A DNA stretch of 64,000 nucleotides from Kappaphycus alvarezii (lineage: Eukaryota; Rhodophyta; Florideophyceae; Gigartinales; Solieriaceae): assembly GCA_002205965.3 (NCBI GenBank), contig NADL03000055.1:186001-250000 (forward strand), in the 5' to 3' direction. The notes under the pieces are model-generated. The model was not told where the DNA came from and searched no databases. It was given only the letters and a program-made list of their open reading frames with translations. Shown in pieces: positions 22,906 through 34,670 of this stretch; the stretch's first letter is position 1, and every line of letters starts with the position of its first letter. Position numbers and translations under genes: made by a program.

Positions 22906-23960
22906 TTCCAGAAAAATCAAGAGTAAAGAAGTACAGAAGTTCTCAGGATCCTGCAGTGGACACTGTAGAAACCATTTCATACATGAGACGCCTGCAGCAG
23001 CCTTCCTCACCGCGCACCCGTCCGTGATCAGCAGAACGTACGACGAGATGTGGACTGTGATGCTACGTCGCCACCTGGGAGCTCGTGTTTTTGATGATAC
23101 CGTGCCACTGAGGTGCGAAGAGTGCCACAGGCCCATGGACCATTTAGGAGACCATGCGGCAGACTTGTGTAAAGAAGGTCTCGGATGGACCAACAGACAC
23201 ACAGCGGTTGTCAAAGTATTTGGTCGTGAGCTGTTCAAGGCAGCAGGAGTCGGCGTTCAATACGAGGCGAAGTACCTACTTCCTGGACTGAACGCGCAAC
23301 CCACTGACATTCTGGTGCACCCGCGGTCGGACGCAATGAACACCCCGCCTCCTCTCCCAGTGGCGTATGACGTCACCATATCTTCGCCATTCCAGGCGAG
23401 CTACACGTCAATGGGAGCTCGAGAAGCGCGAGCCGTCGCCAATGCAGCAGAAAGCGGAAGAAGAGGGACTTAACGGCGAAAGTGGCAGCGATTCCTGATG
23501 AGGCACTGCCGGGACGTTCGAGGCTAGGATGGAATCTTGTGCGACTAGCCTTTGACTCCTTGGGATCACCTTCCGAGACATCGTCCAAGGTCATCGAGCA
23601 GTACGCGGCAGCCGTCGCGACTCGTAGTGGAAGTTCTAAGAGAGGAGTAAAGACCCGGGTTAATCAGAAGCTAAGTTTGTATTATGGTCGACGTGCACGG
23701 CGTCCATAATGTGTCGCGCCCCGCAACATGCAGAGTTGGGCCACCCTATTCAAACCTAATTAATTGAGGTTTGTTTTTCAGTTACTTTAGGGGTCTTCAG
23801 TGACTTCGCATTTTGCACCCAAGTAGATCATTGGCAAAACGAGAGAAGAGAATCAAGAGAGAATGACGCTTTATTGGTAAAAACTTCTCAAATTTGATAT
23901 GAACTAATACAAGACACAGTAGGGCTAACCAAATCAGGCCTCTGTTGCCCTTGTCAGGAA
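22906..23960 (+). mobile_element. LINE family A, 3' fragment (zinc knuckle plus RLE)
   Basis: Starts directly after the B1 tail. The frame 22895-23473 has AAFLTAHPSV, MWTVMLRRHLGARVFDD, the knuckle CEECHRPMDHLGDHAADLC (C-x2-C-x7-H-x5-C, 23116-23170), TNRHTAVVKVFGRELF, then the nuclease core KYLLPGLNAQPTDILVHP and VAYDVTISSPFQ. A shift near 23470 leads to a basic C-terminus ending GRRARRP at 23709. It is the best-preserved copy of the family A RLE domain in the window. The following 250 bp to about 23960 have no frame and are probably its 3' untranslated part. Confidence 0.75.
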
Positions 23961-23999
23961 AAATAAAGTATACGGTACTACCCCATTCAAAGGATCCCT

Positions 24000-26085
24000 A
24001 CTCCTTACCGTATCTTGTGTGTGCACCGACTGACCGACTATTCAGTTAAGAAGTAACTGGATGGACCAAATCGGTCACGTGCAGTGGGGCCCGCGATATG
24101 ATGGCCATAGCCACCAACGACCACAAAGTGCAACTGATACGCTGGTAGATGCGTGTGCGAATCGTAGCGTCCGAGGTGTGGCATTTCCTGGCTAACGTGG
24201 TACAAACTCTTCGATGAATAATGCGGTCTCCGGAGAAGGGGCACCGAGGGAGTCGAAAACCAGAGGCTGGAATCGGAAACCTGGGTCGCGGGAGGGCAGG
24301 GAGGGGGCACCAGGCGCCTTGACAGCTTGTGCTGTAGGTCCTGGACCTTGCGTTGGTGAGTGAGGGCGGCAGCCCCACCGGCGACTTGCGTCGCTTTGGT
24401 GATTGAGGACTGCTTGAACGGGGACGTCACGGCGACGTCGCATGCGATGGGTCGGTCTGGTAGGCCAGCTTCAGTGTCACGGGGGGTTGCACGAGGAGAA
24501 TGTCAGCGGGCCTGTAGTCCGTACCGGGGAGGAGATTCTCAACTTCAAACTCGTAGTCAAGGCCGGCGCGGAAACGTGCCACGCGAACACGTTGCGAACG
24601 GAGTTGTGGCGGTGAATGCGTCCAAACTCTGAGACGCAGCGGTCGGCGGCATGGTCACCGTGGACATCCATGTCCTGCTGGCAGTGGTGGCATTTCAATG
24701 GCACCGAGTCTGTGTAGACTGGGAGACCGAGGTGCCTGCGCAGCATGATGCTCCAGTGTTCCGATGACACCTTCGTCGCAGTGGTGGGATGGGCAATAGG
24801 AACGCCGCAGCACCGGTGTGACGGAAGGCCAAGCCTCGAATCCGGTGACGTGTGGACATCTCGGAGAGGCAGCTGGGACGAGGCACTCTCTTCCATAGGT
24901 CGTCCTCCCAAAACTCCTTTGCCCTGGCCTCTTGCTGTGCCCGATTTAGATGAGATTGCAGGTTGACGGGCATGGCAGCAAGGGAGGCGGGGTCAAAGAC
25001 GCCTAGGTCGGTGGCAAACGGATCCCCTTGGATCTGGCGGACGAAATTGCGCAGGGGCCGTGCCTGGTTGACCAGGAAGTATCGATCACCACGTGCCTGT
25101 TTCCCAAGTACGGCGACGGAGCGGGGTGTAGCGTAGTCGGCTGTGCGTAAGCGGGCGGGGCAGCGTCCAGAATGCTGGCGGCGACAGCCGCGTGCAGTGC
25201 GGGACCAATCCTGGAGAACCCGTGCCCCCAAGACGGAGGGGGAGACATGCTTGTTCCCAGGCGTCGTCGGTGAGGGGGACGTTATGCAGCGCGCCGTAGG
25301 CGGATCGCTGCAGGGAGTCAAACTCCACTGCAGGCTCCGCGGCGTGCTGAGGGTCAGCAAGCCGAAAATCGTGAAGCACCCGCATGCGGAGGCACATGGC
25401 GGTGCATGTGGAAGCGGGCCCTGGGGTCTCGGATCCCTTCCAGCAACGCGATGGTGCGTCGCGCCAACGGGGCCCCGAGGAGCTCGAAACCGTCGCCGGC
25501 GCATTCTGCAAGCGGAAACTCGGCCAAGAAGCAGCGCGGTCAACTGGCGAAGTGTGCGGCCAGGAGATGCGGGTCTTATGGGGGTTAATAAACAGACCAT
25601 AAGACGGGCCGTAGAGCGCGAGAGCGCGTAGTGCTCGCGCAGGCCATCGAGTGACCCTATTATTGTACGTCATCGGCCTACCACTGATTCAAAATGATAC
25701 CCCTCATCGGCGACCCGCCGGATGAGCGGTTGTATCGTTAACGAGAAAAGCAGCATACTCACAGGGTCCCCATGCTGGGTTCCCTGGGCGCTAGAAAGAA
25801 TCGTCTGCTCCCGATTTAGGACGATTAGCGGTGGTCGGGAGCGAACATACACCATGTTTGCGAATTGGGCAAGTGAGGGGGCACGGGATGGCAGCATGTC
25901 CAGCATTGCTTGCCGATCAACGCAGTTGAATGCGTTTCGGGCATCGATGAGGACGGTAGCAACGTTTGGGTCCGATGACACCCTTCGCAGCATGGTGCGC
26001 ACGTCATAAACGATAGCATCCATGCCGGCCTTGATGCCATTTGCAGTCTGGAAGGGGGCCAAAAATGCACTTACCTAACCATTCA
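24000..26085 (-). mobile_element. LINE family B, copy B2 (RT plus RLE), 5'-truncated
   Basis: The minus strand carries the 3' two-thirds of a family B element. RT: palm motif A IDARNAFNCVDR (about 25950-25915), motif B GTQHGDPVSMLLFSL (about 25780-25735), motif C with the Tyr codon replaced by TAG (25678-25680) followed by ADD (25669-25677). Thumb/linker: CLPLRLGGTG. C-terminal: KFECHHCQ-type knuckle CHHCQQDMDVHGDHAADRC (24690-24640), GRIHRHNSVRNVFAWHV, RPADILL and ACDVAVTSPFKQ. 3' end near 24046 reads APLHVTDLVHPVTS-stop, then GTCGGTCAGTCGGTG. Several frameshifts. It lies tail to tail with B1 and the A fragment, inside the RPL5 repeat array. Confidence 0.8.
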
Positions 26086-26338
26086 AGTAGCGTAGCTGGT
26101 TCATAGCGAAAATAAGTCATTGCGTTTGGTGAACTCCTAGCTTTCACCTGACTGCTGCTGCTGCTGCAGATGAATAAACTTGCGGAAATCGAGTTGATTT
26201 TCTGGCAGAATGTTGAAAACAGTTTTCGTTGATTGTCAGGCTTTATAAGTAGGTATGCTATTCTCTACCAGCAGTAACGTAGCTGGTTGATGGCGAGAAT
26301 AAGTCCTTGCGTTGACTGTTTGGTGAACTCCTAGCTAG
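26084..26338. repeat. Tandem duplication of the RPL5 3' end (right part)
   Basis: The 195-bp unit resumes at AGTAGCGTAGCTGG (26086) and continues through one further complete start (CACCTGACTG at 26145; GATGAATAAACTTGCGG at 26169) to about 26338. Left and right halves of the array overlap by nine bases, AGTAACGTA and AGTAGCGTA, which looks like a target-site duplication around the LINE block. Confidence 0.85.
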
Positions 26339-26641
26339 CATTCAATGTTACAATGCATGAGGCTGGCACGTCAGCAGGGGGTTTTGTCGCCATTGGCTAT
26401 CTCTGATTGTATAGAAGCGTATAGATACAGTGCACGAAAGCAGAGGAAGCAGAGTTAGCCGCAAAGAGCGTATGCGTAGGTTCGACCGCCGCTATGACAA
26501 ACAAGGGTTTACCCGACTAAAATTGATACTGGCGCCCGTACTCCTTGAGGCTCCGATGGCCTTTCAACGAAATTGCACTTTTACGGCGAGAACATCTGTC
26601 AAAACTGGGACTGGTGCTGGGTATCAACCGGCTTCCAGAAC

Positions 26642-27770
26642 TCAACTCATGCTCTCCTGTCGCATGGACTTTTCACTTCTGGTTTGTTTTGCTGCCATAT
26701 CAGCATCTGCAATACTGCGGCCAGTGGCGGCGAGGTAGACATCATCCAGGCTAGGTTTTGACTGCGAAAAGCTAAAGAGCCTTTCAAACCCTATTTGAGA
26801 GAGTGCTTCAACAATTTCTCCGCCTATTCTCGCATTACTAGCGTCTACGACGAGCTCAATCTGATTGTTCTTTACACGATTGATAAGCGCTTCACGAGCC
26901 AGGCCCTTTTGCTGGAGCGATATACATGCCATCTCTGCTTCATTTGAATCGGTAAACTCTTTCAGACGAATGGATATGCGATCGCCGCCGAGACTGTTCT
27001 TCAATTCAGTGGGTGTGCCTTCCGCAAGCATTACGCCTTGTCCATGATGACAACACGGTCCGCCAGGACATCCACTTCTTCCAGATAATGGGACGTAAGG
27101 ACAATTGTGCCTCCCTCACTGCGGATGCTTGAGGACACGCCATATGACCTGCCTCGACTCGATATCGATCCAATCCCACGGTAGGCTCATCCAGAATCAT
27201 GATGGGTGGCTGATGCAGCAAAGCGATAGCCATATCCAAGCGGCGAATCACACCGCCTGAATACACGCTCGTTTGGCGGTCGATAAATTCGCCCAAACCC
27301 AGGACATCTACGAGATTATCAATAACGCGAGGCTTCTCTTTTCGACTTACGTGAGCTAGGGACGCAAAGAGATCCAAGTGCTCCCTTCCTGTGAGAACCT
27401 TGTCCAGGCCTGCACTTTGGGCGACAAAGCCTATCATCTCGCGAGCGAGATATTGATTCTGCCAAACATCGATTCCGTAAAATTGGACGTTACCTTCGTC
27501 AGGCTCACACATGGTGGACATGCAACGGAGGGTTGTGGTTTTGCCGCTGGAATTAGGGCCGAGAAGAGCGAGAATCTGACCACGTTCGGCCGTGAAGGAG
27601 AGACCGTCAAGGGCGGTGATAGTGCGGTTTTCCTTTTTGGCTTGGCCCGGGCCCTTGACTCGCTTTTTGAAGGATTTGCGCAGGTTAGAGACACGGACCG
27701 CTGGGTAGTGAACGGAGCGAGCGAGGATGTCGACTTCGGGTTGTTTCGCGAAAAGGAAGTCGAAGAGCAT
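26642..27770 (-). CDS. ABC transporter ATP-binding protein, DrrA-like, with frame breaks
   Basis: From a Met at 27770 (MLFDFLFAKQPEVD) the frame gives a complete nucleotide-binding domain: AVRVSNLRKSFKKR, Walker A LLGPNSSGKTTTLR (about 27570-27530), Q-loop IGFVAQSAGLDKVLTGREHL, signature VYSGGVIRRLDMA (about 27270-27235), Walker B IMILDEPTVGLD (about 27210-27169). Beyond it the frame shifts at about 27168, again at about 27125 and at about 27030; the H-loop SHYLEEVDVLADRVVIM is still legible in a shifted frame, and the C-terminal domain (MLAEGTPTELK to stop at 26642, DrrA-type DUF4162-like) is open. DrrA ATPases power efflux with a separate permease; no permease follows here. The longer upstream frame to 28193 looks like non-coding leader. 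Pseudogene or sequence error are both possible. Confidence 0.8.
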
Positions 27771-28210
27771 TGAGATGGCGGCATGTTTAGGACAGGACAG
27801 TAAGACTGGAAGGGTTGGTGAGGGCGGAAGGGACTTAGGAATGGGGTAGACTTGCGAGACAGATAATGTGGTGGCAATGGTAAAGGGTTGATGAAAAGTA
27901 AGGGTCCTGCAGACGGGTGCATGGCGCGTTGGGTCGGTGGCAATGAGGTGACCTGGTATTGATTCCAGCACTTGGGACTCGCAATGTGAGCAGGATTCAT
28001 TTGGATTTTTGGTCTTTTTCGCGAGTGCCCACGACGGACGGTTGACGTCGCGATTCGAGAAGTTCACCGGTACTTTTTCATGTTGACGGCATTGCACTTC
28101 ATTTTTAAAAGTGGTAATTATGCGATGCCGTAGTGCGCAAACGGTAGGAGCTTTTAGGGTTAGTCGATTTGCTTGCCTTGCAAGCCTTCGCATGATTTCT
28201 GCGATGTTCC

Positions 28211-28322
28211 ATACAGTGCAATACAGTACAGTATGATCATACTGAAATCTTTTCTGGGCTGCACTGCATGGTGCTATTGTAACAAAGCTCTGTACTGTAC
28301 AGTACAGTACAGTACAGTGCTG
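28211..28322. repeat. CAGTAC/CTGTAC repeat cluster upstream of the ABC gene
   Basis: ATACAGTACAGTATGATCAT at 28221-28240 and a run of five overlapping CAGTA units at 28295-28318, including the perfect palindrome TACTGTACAGTA (28293-28304). A third related word, ACTGTACAGTACTGT, lies at 28534-28548. Confidence 0.75.
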
Positions 28323-28639
28323 TCCAGAGGGATAGCACTGCTATTGGCAGTTAACGATCGACAGAAGGCAATTCCAAGGAAAAAATATTCAAGGGTGCAC
28401 ACAAATACCAATATGTCAGCACCGTTTTTCTCGAATGAACCGTCGCTGTCTTGCCAGACCCCCTCTAAAACTTGGTGAAGAAAAAGGTCTTTTTTTCTTG
28501 CCAGATACTGCAGCCAAGTCAAACTGGGGAGTAACTGTACAGTACTGTTCAGCAACTGCAGCACTTCTCCCTGAACCGGCATCATAGGGAAAATTAAAGA
28601 GGTACTGCTGTTCACCCTGTACGTAATTCCGGGCAACAA

Positions 28640-30170
28640 TCGAATCGACTTTCACCGATGCATACCTACGGGGCAAGGTCGAGGGTGCCCCGCACCCTCC
28701 GACTGCTGACTCACGTTCGTGACCCCGCGCCCGTTTCCACATGCACCGGCTGTGCGCGTCGGCATGCCTCGTCACCCACGCGTTCCGGCTCGCCGACCCA
28801 CAACACTCGGCCCCCGCTGCACAAGCCTTTGACGCCCTGCAGAGGTCGTCTTACTCGGAGCTACACGGGATCGCCCTCACAGACGCTGCATGGGACCAAG
28901 TCACGCTACCGATTCGCACGGAGGTCAGGGTTTACCCTCATCTCCCCGTTCCTACACGGCTCGGTCGCAGCTAGTATCATCGACGCGGTTCCGGCACGTG
29001 AGAGGTCGGCATCGTACACACGCAACGTTCTGCCGCCGTCTCTGGTCACCGATACCGGGGTGACAGGGCGTTCCTGGTCCGACAAGCCTTGCCGCGAATC
29101 CGTGACTTCCTGCAATGTATCCCTGGGCGCCCGTACTCCGTCGACATTGGCCCATTTGACCCATGCCTGCTTGCTGCCAAACCATCCAACCTCCAAACCT
29201 TCTTAAATGGTGTGCAGCAGGAGGCACAGGCAAGGGTCCACTGGCGCGATGACTCATGGGTGACACACCCCAACCCGGCTCAGCACAGCACTCAAGAAGT
29301 TCGACATCGGATTCGTGGCCTGGCGTTCCGGAACAGCCCCGCCGCCGCTTTTCTCATCGCTCACCCCACAACCGCTACGGTGGTGTCCTCGGCCCACTGG
29401 CAGACCATGATCCGCCGGCACCTCGGCCTCCCCGTATATGACGACTCCCGCCCGCTCACCTGCGCCCACTGCAACCAAACTATGGACGCACTCGGGACCA
29501 CGCGGCGGACCTTGCCCTGCCGGCTTCGGCCGCCCGCACCGCCACAACTCGCTACGCAACGTTTTCGCCTACCACGTTGCTCGCGCTGCGGGCCTGGACT
29601 GCCAATACGAAGTCCCGCTGCTTGTCCCGGGAACGAATATCCGCCCTGCGGACATTCTCATACAACCCCCCCCCTGCCCACAGGCCAACAGGTCCGCCCC
29701 ATAGCCTGCGACCTAACCGTTGTCTCGCCGTTCAAACAAGGCGTGCGCACAAGGGCCACACAAATGGCCGGCGGCGCCGCCGACATTGCCCACCGAGACA
29801 AAGTCAAAGACCTGGAGCGCAAACTGGTACGCCGCATCCCCCCCCTTCGCACAACACCCTCCAGGAACCGAACTTCAAGTTTCAGCCCCTGGCTTTCGAC
29901 TCCTGGGTGCCCCATCCCCCGCCTCCATTCTGTTCCTCGAAGACTTCATCCCGCGCATCGCAGAGAAGTTCAACACAACCACAGCAGTGATCCGCAGACG
30001 TATTTATCAGCGCATTAGTTGCACACTGTGGTCTTCTGTTGCAATGGCGATTCTATCGCGAGCCCCACTGCACGTGCCTGACGTGGAACATCCGGTTAGT
30101 TCTTAGCCGTATAGTCAGTCCTGCAGTGTACACGATAGATACTCAATGAAGTAAACTTTCTTCATACTTC
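28640..30170 (+). mobile_element. LINE family B, fragment B3 (post-RT region plus RLE)
   Basis: Plus-strand frames in series: MHRLCASACLVTHAFRLADP (28741), AFDALQRSSYSELHGIALTD, then VDIGPFDPCLLAAKPSNLQ, RHRIRGLAFRNSPAAAFL, MIRRHLGLPVYDDSRPL, a CAHCNQTMDALG knuckle (29460-29495), and after a shift GRPHRHNSLRNVFAYHVARA, YEVPLLVPGTNIRPADIL and PIACDLTVVSPFKQGV, the RLE nuclease core. It ends SRAPLHVPDVEHPVSS-stop at 30106, followed by a diverged 3' tail (AGTCAGTCCTGCAGTGTACA). GC content is higher than in its flanks. Confidence 0.8.
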
Positions 30171-33100
30171 TAAATATTATATCACCCCATTTCCCCCTGC
30201 TGCAAAAGCTCAGAGTTGTGCACTGTACAGAGCCCCGCAAGAACAGCCTGTGATAGAAATACTGGTATTATTCAAAACAAGTGCGGGCCCACAAAACATT
30301 TCCAAGGTTTAGTGTCAAGCCTGGTATCTAACGAGCCTAATTGCCAATGAAAATTCAATGTACACAAAAATTCCACCGTGTGGGGTGGTTCAGTCTGTGT
30401 ACAGGGTGGGGGGGAGAAATTGGGGTGCTTTACTGATTAGGGAAGCAGGACGGCTATTTTCCGTCAAACGCTGTACTTCAAGGATACCGTCTAGTTGGAG
30501 CTTGATTCTAATTTGGAGGTCTTAGTCCCATTGTTTGGAAGGCCGCCTTCGCGGATGGGTGTGACGTTGGGTTCGGAGGCACAGGCTAAAAGGATGACTT
30601 TTGCTTGTCTGTAATAGTCAATCGATTTTCATGCTAAAATATTGAAGAAAATTTCGGCTTATTCCTATCCTCGCTTTTCTAAGGAAGCCACAGCACTCGT
30701 ACTGAAGGCGTTTACAGCAAAAATTTACGAAATAGCTACGCTTCCCACAATGATGACAGTTTCCAGTGAACTTGTCGTTTAAAGCCACGGTTTTCCACCA
30801 CGGTCGCGTCTCAGAAGTCCAGTTGCACGTCCGCGCGAGGCTATTCGTCCCCTATCACGACCTCGACCACTTCATGGATTTACTGTAAAGGTATGAAATG
30901 GATATGGTCTATTTGAGGAGTTCATCAGTGGATTTGTGGGATTTAAGGGCGAGTAACTTCAAAATGAACACGCGGAAGATGCTTTCAAACTATTTTGGGG
31001 TTGTGGAAGAAGCCATAGAAAGTGCTGCAAATAGTGATGGAAGAGACCTGACCAGTTTTGAAGTTTTCATCTTTTCAGGTAGCTCATCATCTCACAAACA
31101 TTGGTAGCTCTCCTCAAATGCTGTTTAACTGAATAGCTTATTGGTGCAAGTACATTTCTTCGTGAATTATCATTGTGTCCATTTTATTTCGTATATTGCC
31201 GTAGCCTGTTCTTCGGAAGAGGTACGATAAATTTTAGCCCATTCCACAGGTCCAGATTGGTCTTTGAATTGTCCTCGACAACCTTTCGGACAAGGGTCAA
31301 GCCTGAACCCAAACCGCGAGTACTGAGACTTTTAGCCCTTGGATGCACCCTATTCCATTCATTACTGGCGGAAGATGAATTGGAGACAGGAGCTTTCGGA
31401 ATTCTAATAATTTCATAATCATCTGCGCGAAGCATAGCTCTGGTATGTCTAACCTAGATACTTTATTATGAAAGCTTACTGAATGGTTCGACGCGTAACA
31501 CGGTTTTCGACTCTTTTGATTTGTCCATATTGACCTGAACATCTAGTGATTCGTGATTGAGAGACGACAGCTGGTCAGAGAGCGCGCGGGAAATATGTGG
31601 AGAGAATTGAAAGGCGATGGAAAGTCGCCGTAGATAACGGTAGTGCAATAGAAATTCGCTGAGATACTGCAGAGAGCCATAGCTAACGGTAAAGCATTTG
31701 AAAATCGCTGGAGATAACAAAAGAGCGATGGAAAAAGCTAGAAGTAATAACAAAGCAAAGGCAAATCGCTAGAAATAACGATAAGGCGATAAAAAGGCGC
31801 TGGAGATGTATCCGTACAATTGAAAGTCCCTTTGTATTTCAGGAGCTTGAAGATGCCATAGAACGAGAAAATAGTCGGACTCCAGTCCTCTGGTAAGAAT
31901 ATCATGGTGACATGCGTTTTCTGTGATTGACTAACTTTTCCTTGCACAGACCAGGTATGAGTCCAGGTCACCAATACTAACATGAAATATCACTTCCATT
32001 TTGAAATCTGAGCCCCGGACCAGACACTTGAGGTACTACAAGATGAAATCCACCGATACCGCAACTTACTGTGAACCTAAGGCAGGCACGTGATCCATAC
32101 GAGGGTACCTCTTCAGGGTTACTAAATTGAAATTTTTTTGCGTCTGTTACCAGCTCTACCTCCTGCGGGATGTTTCTCGCTCAAAATAGGAGTGTATTGT
32201 ATGTACAGACCCGTGCCATATCACCCGTCTGATTTCCACCTAGATATTATTTCAATCTATCAGCTTTATGTACTGAGCAAGCTCAACCGGTGGGGTTCTG
32301 GTAGAAAACTAGGTTAAACTACTTCTAGTCTGCCCCGTCCAAACTTAGAATGGTTTAAAGTCTAAGAGACTCTTTTGTAGTCTTTAGATTTTCTTCCGGT
32401 TCTCCTGCCTTAGAAAGTGCCCCTACTATCGGTTGGTCTGCGATACAAACATAAGTATCTACCCACGCATTATATTTCAATTCGTTATGTGGTTCTATTT
32501 TAAGGTCGTCCCGGATAGGGAAATTTCTTTAAATTCCAGAGACTTAGTTTAACGTCTTACGACTCGAACGTTTTGTAACTGTCTCTGAGTCATTTTGAAG
32601 TCCAGTTGGCTGTTTCCCAGTCGTTTTGATTTGATATTGATGACAGCAGCAGATGGTGATGGCACAGTGAGTTGGAGATGGGGTTGAGGTAGAGGCGAGT
32701 GGGAAAGTTTTCGGTTAGGAGAGGTGAATCCGGGGTGAATGTTTGGAAACGTAGAATCACATGTTAGAGGAGTTTTCATTATGGTTCAGGGTGAGAGTTA
32801 TGGTGGTGGTGGTTCAGGGGAGGGAGATGACTCTGCCGATGCTACCATGTATCAAATTGGGCTGTTAACTGTTCCAACCTACGGAGAGGCACTCCCGGAT
32901 ATCCTTTATATAAGTAAAATAGTCCCTGTAACATGGTAAAGTGGGTTGAGATGCTGCATATTTGTGATCCCTACTTTGAGTGCTACCTAGGATGGGTATC
33001 AGCCGTAAAGTTTTACAGTAACACTAGTTGACCGTTGATTTGGCTTTGCGTTAAGTGTGTGCTCATATGTCAAAATCTTGTCTTTTTACAAAGAGTTTAA

Positions 33101-33968
33101 GTTCAAAACCCAATTTTGATCTGGCGAAGTGGTGAATCATAGTAATCCGCCAAAGTGAAAATTGCTTTTAAAATTGACTGTTCAATTACTTCCTTTAGAC
33201 ATAAATGATACTTTAGGCGAAATTTTTTCACTTTCTTCACTTAATCGAATGAGAAATCCCATGAGTTTGGAAAAAAAGATCTCTTTCCCGACACATTTGA
33301 AGGCTGAAATGAAAACGAATGAAAAGTTGCAGTCGAGAAGAATTTTTTTAAAAAATACTCGTCAGGATTAGAACACTCGAACTAACGCAGTTATACCTCC
33401 TTGGTATATTGACATTTTATGGCCCCGGCAAAAAATAACGGGGAACGGGGAATGTACAAAAAATGTTCCACTACTGAGGGGGTTCGGATATGAATATGAT
33501 GGGAAAAATGAAACAATATTTAATTTCACTGCTCTACAAACCGATTTCATTTCCTTAATTTTGAGTAGCCTTCATCCGCAGACAACGATAAGTTCTTAAT
33601 ACATAGTAATGGTTTACCCTGATTATAATGTAAAAGAACTAATTGAAATTCATATTCTTCATTGAACTTCCAACTGTGGTTTAGCGTAAGTGGACATATG
33701 CAATTATCCTTCTTTTTAGTGTTCAGATGCAAATTCAACTGGCTCCGGTCCAAAATAAATCTGGGCTGCCTGGAAGCACTTATACCTTTATATGTAACCT
33801 GGATTAAAGACTTCAAGCAATCTTTGATCTTGATCGGAATGAGTCCATAATTGAGCTCCCGTCAGACGTCTTTTCATACAAAATTATATTATTAGTACAT
33901 GGTACCTACCACATAGGAGACTAAAATTTCAATAAATTTACCGTCAATAATTTTGAAAGAAGAGAATA
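30171..33968. other. AT-rich region with no assignable gene
   Basis: A frame at about 30781-31107 reads through one TAA as a continuous protein-like stretch (FHHGRVSEVQLHVRARLFVP, then MDMVYLRSSSVDLWDL and MLSNYFGVVEEAIESA), which could be an exon relic; I do not recognise it. A degenerate minisatellite lies at 31608-31806. 32100-33968 is AT-rich with short frames only, among them a Gly/Ser/Asp-rich one at 32739-32939. Confidence 0.35.
31608..31806. repeat. Degenerate minisatellite, unit about 32-40 bp
   Basis: About six imperfect units contain the words GCGATGGAAA, TCGCTGGAGATAAC and GGTAAAGC in the same order, for example GGCGATGGAAAGTCGCC at 31612, AATCGCTGGAGATAAC at 31702 and AATCGCTAGAAATAACG at 31764. 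Units vary in length and have many substitutions. Confidence 0.55.
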
Positions 33969-34282
33969 TGGCACTGTATGGTACAATGCTTCCCTCAGGT
34001 GCCACGTTAAGGTTCATCCCTTTTCAAATCAGGTCCTTATTTCGAGTGTCCCTTTTTGGGTGACCTTTTCGTCGGCCGCTACCTTCCCCAGCGGACTTCA
34101 ATAATTTTCTCCCTTGACTATGGTTAGTATAGCAGGATGAGATTCTACTCTACTCTGCTTAAATACTTTTCGCAGTGAAAAATCAGAAGGTAGGATATCT
34201 ACCTCAAGCAAAACGCCTGCAAAATCGTTGCCATTTCACCTCTCTCGCGTCTTCTCCACTGGGAAGCCTGCTATAGTGATCA
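33969..34282 (+). repeat. Left LTR of the gypsy element
   Basis: Shares with the right copy GGTACAATGCTTCCCT, CTGACTATGGTTAG, GGTGAGATTCTACTCTACTC-like and AGAAGGTAGGATATC blocks in the same order. The exact ends are uncertain by about ten bases. Confidence 0.75.
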
Positions 34283-34325
34283 CTACTCTACCGGTTATCC
34301 AACTCAAACACCCGACTGCCATGTT

Positions 34326-34421
34326 AGCCAGTAGCGATCGCCGAGATGACCCTCCCGTGTTCGCTCCCGCCAGTAGCCAGTAGCGATCGCCAAGATGACC
34401 CTCCCGTGTTCGCTCCAACCC
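34326..34421. repeat. Direct duplication of 49 bp in the gypsy leader
   Basis: AGCCAGTAGCGATCGCC at 34326 is repeated at 34375, each followed by GAGATGACCCTCCCGTGTTC or a one-base variant. Confidence 0.85.
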
Positions 34422-34670
34422 AACACCCTGAACTCAACCAATTTGGTCATAAATCCACCACGGTTTCATCACAGAGAGGGAGCGCTACTTGAATGTTTTC
34501 AAAGATGCGCAAACTCCGGGAAGTTCTCTTCAACCGGTATCGTTGGTCTCTCTGGTGAAGCTTAAGTTGGTCAAAGCGTTCGTCTCTCTTTGAACGTTAG
34601 ATGGAATTCAAGACGTCAAGAACTTGATCGATAAAGCTCTTGAACATTGCTTAAGGTTCAGAATTAACAG

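Noticed and set aside
26642..28193. Bacterial contamination because of the DrrA-like ATPase
   Set aside because: The gene lies between clearly eukaryotic sequence on both sides, with no bacterial operon context.
27771..28193. N-terminal extension of 141 residues on the ABC ATPase
   Set aside because: The extension has no domain, odd composition, and an internal Met fits the usual DrrA length better.
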